NCBI GenBank assembly: GCA_028293005.1
Contig: JAQGLH010000051.1
Coordinates: 1-8,677, forward strand
Source: Alphaproteobacteria bacterium
GTDB taxonomy: Bacteria; Pseudomonadota; Alphaproteobacteria; Sphingomonadales; Sphingomonadaceae
Length of the DNA: 8,677 bases
Direction: 5' to 3'
Part shown: positions 5,124-8,677 of the stretch, one piece after another
Layout: every line of letters starts with the position of its first letter
Position numbering within the stretch: the stretch's first letter is position 1
Notes under the pieces: generated by a model
What the model saw: the letters and a program-made list of their open reading frames with translations, nothing else
The model's database searches: none
Told to the model about the DNA's origin: nothing
Translations under genes and position numbers: made by a program

Positions 5124-7346
5124 TTAGCGGCCCAAATTCTTGAGCGCCACCCGGAACATAAAGGTGTTCCCGCCCTTGAAGTCGCCGGTCGTCAGGTAAT
5201 CGCGCCGCCACGTCACGCCCATTTCGAGGCAGTCGTCCGAATAAGTCAATCCGAGCCGGTGCCGCACCGGCTGATAGCCGTCCGCGGTCGAAAGGACATC
5301 CTCGCGCGCATCGGTGAGGTCGATCACGGTCGAGCCGAACAGCGACCAGAAACGGGCGAATTGAAGGCGGCCCCCCAGCCTGATCTCCTCGCGGTCGCGA
5401 AGGTCCTCGAGCGTGCCCGGGATATTCCGGTTGAGGCGCAGATAGCCGACTTCGGCATAGGTCTTGTGGCCGCCGATCACCGCGTCGATCTCGTTGCGCC
5501 TGATCGCGAAGCTGTCCTTGTCGAGTCGGAAGCGGTGGACGAGGCTGAACCTCCGGTCGAACTTGACGGTGGTCCGACCGACGAAGTCGGAGAAGCGGTC
5601 GGACAGGCCGGTTCCCTCGGGCAGGATGCTCGGCTTGCGGTTGAGCCGGTAGCTCTGGCCGAAGTTGGTGCGAATCGCGATGCGCGGCAGGTCTAGCGCC
5701 CAATCCACCCCGTAGGTGATGCGCGACGAATCCTCCCAGCGGTCGTAGCCCGGGAAGCGGTTGAGCGCGAACAGGTTCGAATCCTCGAGGTCGACCGAGC
5801 GCGCGTCCTCGTTGGGGATCGAGAGATTGCGCGTCGGCGGCGAAGCGACGACCTGGACTCGCGGCGTCAAACGCTGGGTGCCGCCGAGGAAATTGCCGAT
5901 GAACGGCCAACGCAAGTCAGCCGCGAGCGCAGCGATCCCGCGGCTCTTGACGCCGGCTTCTCCGCGGTAGATCGCCGGGTCGGCGGGATCGACGTCGGCG
6001 GTGTGATAGACGTCCGCCCGCGCATAAGCGGTCAGCGTCAGCTCCTGGCCGAGACGGGTGATCGAGCGGCGATCCCAGCGCGCGGCGACGAACGCACGCT
6101 GCGAATCCTGGCCGTCGGTGCGCAGGATCGCGAGGCTGTTGGCCTGGAGCTCGATCTTGCCGTCCCAGAAAGGATCGTTGAAACGCCAGCGCGCGTCGAT
6201 CGCGGGCAGCGCGAGAGGCTGCGACCGGCCGACATCGCTGACGCGCAGCCCCTGGAAGGCCCATCCGGCAATCGAGATATAGCTGTTCCGCGTGACCCGT
6301 TCGATGTCGAGCATCGAGCGCAGCCGATCCTCCTGCGAGATGTCGTAGCGGCGCAGGAAGGTGCGGTCGGTGACGTAGCGGCCGGAGGCGGTGATGCTCC
6401 ATGCCGGCGTGAGCTGGAACCTGCCGTTGGCGTCGACATAGCCGCGCAGGCTGCGATCGCGGTCGGGGATCGCGACCCCGGACGGATCGAGCGAGACGCG
6501 CGAGCCGTAAGTGACGAAACCACTGACCTGGAACGCGCCGAGCCCGGTCAGCTGGCGATATTGCGCCTCGAGAGCGGGCAGCACCTCGGTATAGACATGC
6601 GGCGTCACCGTCAGATCGCGATTGTCGGCGATGCGCCAATAATAAGGTGTCGCGATCTCGACGCCATTGTTGCGGCTCACCCGCACGTCCGGCACGAGCA
6701 AGCCGCTGCCACCGCTTCCGCTGCCGTCCGGATGCGACAGGCCGGGCAGGGCGATGATCGGCATCCCCAGCAGATTGAGGCTCGCGCCTTTGTAGCTGAT
6801 GCGCTTGCGGACCGGGTCGTGGACCACCCGGATCGCGTTGATCTGCCATGTCGGGTTCTTCGGGCAGCCGTTTTCGTTGATCACCGCGCAGGGCGAATAA
6901 GCAGCCCGGTCGAGGATGGTGATGCCGTTGGTCCGCGTCGCATGTTGCGCGGCGAGCCGGCCGCCGTCCTCAAGCACCAGCAACAGATTCTCGACCACGC
7001 CATCGCGCAACGTGTCGGTCAGCACGGCGCTGTCGGCGTAAGCGACATCGCCCTGCGGTGTCTTGACCCGGACGTTGCCGATCGCGCGCACCTCGCCGCT
7101 CACCCGGTTCCAGGTGACGGTGTCGGCGCGCAGCTCGTTGCCCTCGCGGTTCATCTGGACCGCGCCTGAGGCGGTCACCAGCTGGGTGGCGTCGTCGTAG
7201 CTCAGCTGGTTCGCGCTGAAGTTGATCTGTTCGGCCGACGCGGGCGCCGCGGGCGCCGCGGGCGTCTGCGCCCATGCCCCGCCGGGCACGCACAGCAGGA
7301 GTGGGAGGGGCAGCGCCGTCCGGCAGATGAATTCAAGCGTCTTCAC
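5124..7346 (-). CDS. lptD: LPS assembly outer-membrane barrel protein LptD
   Basis: LptD, plugged by LptE, inserts lipopolysaccharide into the outer leaflet of the outer membrane. The 740-aa protein has a signal peptide (about 1-26, GGAWA before QTPA), a Pro/Ala linker (29-37), an OstA/LptA-like periplasmic beta-jellyroll domain (about 40-135, with AVQMNREGNELRADTVTWN) and a long C-terminal barrel rich in alternating aromatic strands. Cys153 and Cys161 in YSPCAVINENGC, and Cys706 in YSDDCLEMGV, are placed to form the periplasm-to-barrel disulfides known in this family, with fewer cysteines than E. coli. GSGSGGSG (208-215) is a flexible loop. The start is GTG at 7346: it opens the signal peptide, has a weak GGGGA just upstream, and the overlapping ATG at 7348 reads straight into TGA. 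It is the first gene of the minus-strand operon, 58 bases before surA, its own folding partner. Confidence 0.94.
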   Translation of the reverse strand: MKTLEFICRTALPLPLLLCVPGGAWAQTPAAPAAPASAEQINFSANQLSYDDATQLVTASGAVQMNREGNELRADTVTWNRVSGEVRAIGNVRVKTPQGDVAYADSAVLTDTLRDGVVENLLLVLEDGGRLAAQHATRTNGITILDRAAYSPCAVINENGCPKNPTWQINAIRVVHDPVRKRISYKGASLNLLGMPIIALPGLSHPDGSGSGGSGLLVPDVRVSRNNGVEIATPYYWRIADNRDLTVTPHVYTEVLPALEAQYRQLTGLGAFQVSGFVTYGSRVSLDPSGVAIPDRDRSLRGYVDANGRFQLTPAWSITASGRYVTDRTFLRRYDISQEDRLRSMLDIERVTRNSYISIAGWAFQGLRVSDVGRSQPLALPAIDARWRFNDPFWDGKIELQANSLAILRTDGQDSQRAFVAARWDRRSITRLGQELTLTAYARADVYHTADVDPADPAIYRGEAGVKSRGIAALAADLRWPFIGNFLGGTQRLTPRVQVVASPPTRNLSIPNEDARSVDLEDSNLFALNRFPGYDRWEDSSRITYGVDWALDLPRIAIRTNFGQSYRLNRKPSILPEGTGLSDRFSDFVGRTTVKFDRRFSLVHRFRLDKDSFAIRRNEIDAVIGGHKTYAEVGYLRLNRNIPGTLEDLRDREEIRLGGRLQFARFWSLFGSTVIDLTDAREDVLSTADGYQPVRHRLGLTYSDDCLEMGVTWRRDYLTTGDFKGGNTFMFRVALKNLGR
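7242..7264 (-). repeat. 9-bp tandem repeat coding for the LptD Pro/Ala linker
   Basis: On the plus strand GGGCGCCGC is repeated about 2.6 times. In the lptD frame each unit adds an Ala-Ala-Pro step just after the signal peptide. Copy number can change without breaking the frame, so linker length may vary between strains. Confidence 0.75.
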
Positions 7347-7497
7347 ATTCCCCGCCGCAGACAGAGGCGCGAGCCGCGCAGCCTATTGCACCTGACGAAC
7401 CGCGCTGCAATGGCCGAGACCGTCCGCAAGGCCTTTGCCCGCGGCGCATCAGTCCCTATCACGGCGCGCGTACCCGTCCGAGCCAGGAGTCTCCCCT
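7347..7497. promoter_or_regulatory. Divergent intergenic region between lptD and pepA
   Basis: The longest non-coding stretch in the window, at 151 bases. It must hold promoters for both directions unless transcription enters from elsewhere. For lptD (minus), TTGCAG (plus 7405-7410) and CAATAG (plus 7383-7388) are 16 bases apart. For pepA (plus), TTTGCC (7434-7439) and CTATCA (7456-7461) are 16 bases apart. Both pairs are weak matches to sigma-70 boxes. An inverted repeat, ATTGCA (7385-7390) and TGCAAT (7406-7411), overlaps both proposed lptD boxes. No transcription start can be fixed from the sequence alone. Confidence 0.35.
7485..7489 (+). promoter_or_regulatory. Shine-Dalgarno sequence of pepA
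   Basis: AGGAG lies 8 bases before the ATG at 7498. It supports that start for the aminopeptidase gene, which has no stop inside the window. Confidence 0.75.
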
Positions 7498-8677
7498 ATG
7501 AACGTGGTGTTTGCAAACCAGCGACCTGCCGGCGTCTACGCGCTTGCGCTGCCGGTCTGGGGCGATGACGCGATCGCGGATCGGCTGAGCGCTCTCGACG
7601 AGCCGAGCCGCAGCCTTGCGCTTCGCGCAGCCGAAGCGCAGCGCTTCGAACGCGACGCGGCGAGCATCGCCGAGACGTTCGTCACCGACGGCGAGAGCGT
7701 GCGGCGCCTGCTGCTGGTCGGGCTTGGCGCCCGCCGCGACGACGACACCCTGCTCGATCGGGTGGGAGGCGCGCTGACCGGCCGGCTGCTCACCTCGGGC
7801 GAGACCAGGCTGGTGATCGACATCAGCGGGCTTGGCTTCGACGCGGCGAAGGCCGCGCGGCTGGCGTTCGCCGCTGCGGCGCGCACCTGGCGCTACGATC
7901 TCTACCGCACCAAGCTCAGCGCCAAGGCGAAGCCGACGCTCGAAGAAGTGGTCATCGTCGGCGCCGCGCCGGGAGTGGAATCCGAATGGGACCATATGGC
8001 GGCGCTGCTCGCCGGCGTCTCGCTGGCGCGCGAGCTGGTCACCGAGCCGGCGAACATCATCTATCCGGTCAGCTTCGTCGAGCGCTGCCGCGTCTCCATG
8101 GAAGGGCTGGGAGTCGAATTCGAAGTGCTCGACGAAGGCGCGATGGAGCAGCTCGGAATGGGCGCCCTGCTCGGCGTCTCGCTTGGCTCGGCGCAGCCGC
8201 CCCGGCTGCTCGCGATGCGCTGGAACGGCGCCGGCGATACCGAACAGAAGCCCGTCGTGTTGATCGGCAAGGGCGTGACGTTCGACACCGGCGGCATCTC
8301 GATCAAGCCTGCCGCGGGCATGGAAGCGATGAAGTGGGACATGGGCGGTGCCGGCGCCGTCGCCGGCGCGATGAAGACCCTCGCCGAGCGCAAGGCGAAG
8401 GCCAACGTCGTCGGCATCTGCGGGCTGGTCGAGAATATGCCTGACGGCAAGGCGCAGCGCCCGGGAGACGTCGTCACGAGCATGTCCGGCCAGACGATCG
8501 AGGTGATCAACACCGACGCCGAAGGGCGGCTGGTGCTGTGCGATGCGCTCACTTGGGCGCAGCGCCAATATAAGCCCGAAGTGGTGGTCGACCTTGCGAC
8601 GCTCACCGGGGCGATGCTGATCTCGCTCGGCTTCGAATATGCCGGCCTGTTTTCGAACGACGACGGGCTCGCGGGGC
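7498..8677 (+). CDS. pepA: Leucyl aminopeptidase, M17 family (3' end beyond window)
   Basis: A cytosolic dimetal aminopeptidase that removes N-terminal residues, often Leu, from peptides. An uninterrupted frame runs from ATG 7498 to the window edge, giving 393 codons; the family is near 480-500 aa, so about a fifth is missing. Residues 1 to about 160 are the variable N-terminal domain. The catalytic domain begins at ELVTEPANIIYP (179-190). The metal ligands and active site are intact: Lys258 and Asp263 in GKGVTFDTGG, Lys270 in SIKP, Asp281 in KWDMGG, and Asp340, Glu342 and Arg344 in the signature NTDAEGRL. The start is supported by AGGAG 8 bases upstream. It is divergent from lptD. Some PepA proteins also bind DNA as transcription factors; nothing here shows that. 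A long antisense frame overlaps this gene but has no recognisable protein character. Confidence 0.95.
   Translation, partial: MNVVFANQRPAGVYALALPVWGDDAIADRLSALDEPSRSLALRAAEAQRFERDAASIAETFVTDGESVRRLLLVGLGARRDDDTLLDRVGGALTGRLLTSGETRLVIDISGLGFDAAKAARLAFAAAARTWRYDLYRTKLSAKAKPTLEEVVIVGAAPGVESEWDHMAALLAGVSLARELVTEPANIIYPVSFVERCRVSMEGLGVEFEVLDEGAMEQLGMGALLGVSLGSAQPPRLLAMRWNGAGDTEQKPVVLIGKGVTFDTGGISIKPAAGMEAMKWDMGGAGAVAGAMKTLAERKAKANVVGICGLVENMPDGKAQRPGDVVTSMSGQTIEVINTDAEGRLVLCDALTWAQRQYKPEVVVDLATLTGAMLISLGFEYAGLFSNDDGLAG

Noticed and set aside
6700..6731. Low-complexity run in lptD coding for GSGSGGSG
   Set aside because: A flexible loop in the protein explains it; the frame is continuous and there is no sign of an inserted element.
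6003..7169. 388-codon plus-strand open frame inside lptD
   Set aside because: Antisense shadow of lptD with no recognisable domain or ribosome site; GC-rich coding sequence often leaves such frames open.
7459..8568. 369-codon minus-strand open frame opposite pepA
   Set aside because: The plus strand encodes PepA with its metal ligands and NTDAEGRL signature, so the minus frame is a shadow.
1..8677. A novel defence, mobile or biosynthetic system
   Set aside because: Every stretch is accounted for by conserved housekeeping genes or short spacers. I saw no integrase, transposase, CRISPR-type repeats, toxin-antitoxin pair or unexplained coding block.

Overview
The window is a high-GC, densely packed piece of a bacterial chromosome. 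Gene content, order and protein style suggest an alphaproteobacterium, most likely a sphingomonad (order Sphingomonadales). That assignment rests on remembered family features and was not computed. Everything seen is housekeeping: nucleotide synthesis, 16S rRNA methylation, outer-membrane biogenesis, vitamin B6 synthesis and peptide turnover. I found no mobile element, CRISPR array, phage gene, tRNA or rRNA.

Layout. The plus-strand left end holds the last 21 codons of guaB, a 74-base spacer with a 15-bp tandem repeat and two tiny overlapping ORFs, rsmB (16S rRNA m5C methyltransferase), and a small exported TPR protein. Converging on it from the right is a minus-strand operon, read in the order lptD, surA, pdxA, rsmA. 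This is the classical gammaproteobacterial order (lptD-surA-pdxA-ksgA) kept in an alphaproteobacterium. LptD inserts LPS in the outer membrane, SurA is the periplasmic chaperone that helps LptD and other barrels fold, PdxA makes a pyridoxal phosphate precursor, and RsmA dimethylates the 3' end of 16S rRNA. The two converging units share the palindrome TTAA as both stop codons. A 151-base divergent intergenic region, the only spacer above 80 bases, separates lptD from pepA (leucyl aminopeptidase), which runs off the right edge.

The most notable observation is that rsmA carries an in-frame TAG at codon 49, just before its SAM-binding GPGPGG loop, while the rest of the frame is intact. This is either a real nonsense mutation, giving predicted loss of A1518/A1519 dimethylation and kasugamycin resistance, or a single-base sequence error. 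Other points are non-ATG starts for both lptD (GTG) and surA (TTG), each next to an out-of-frame ATG; a chain of overlapping mini-ORFs leading into rsmB; and some hairpin or inverted-repeat candidates. I see no evidence of an undescribed multi-gene system here.
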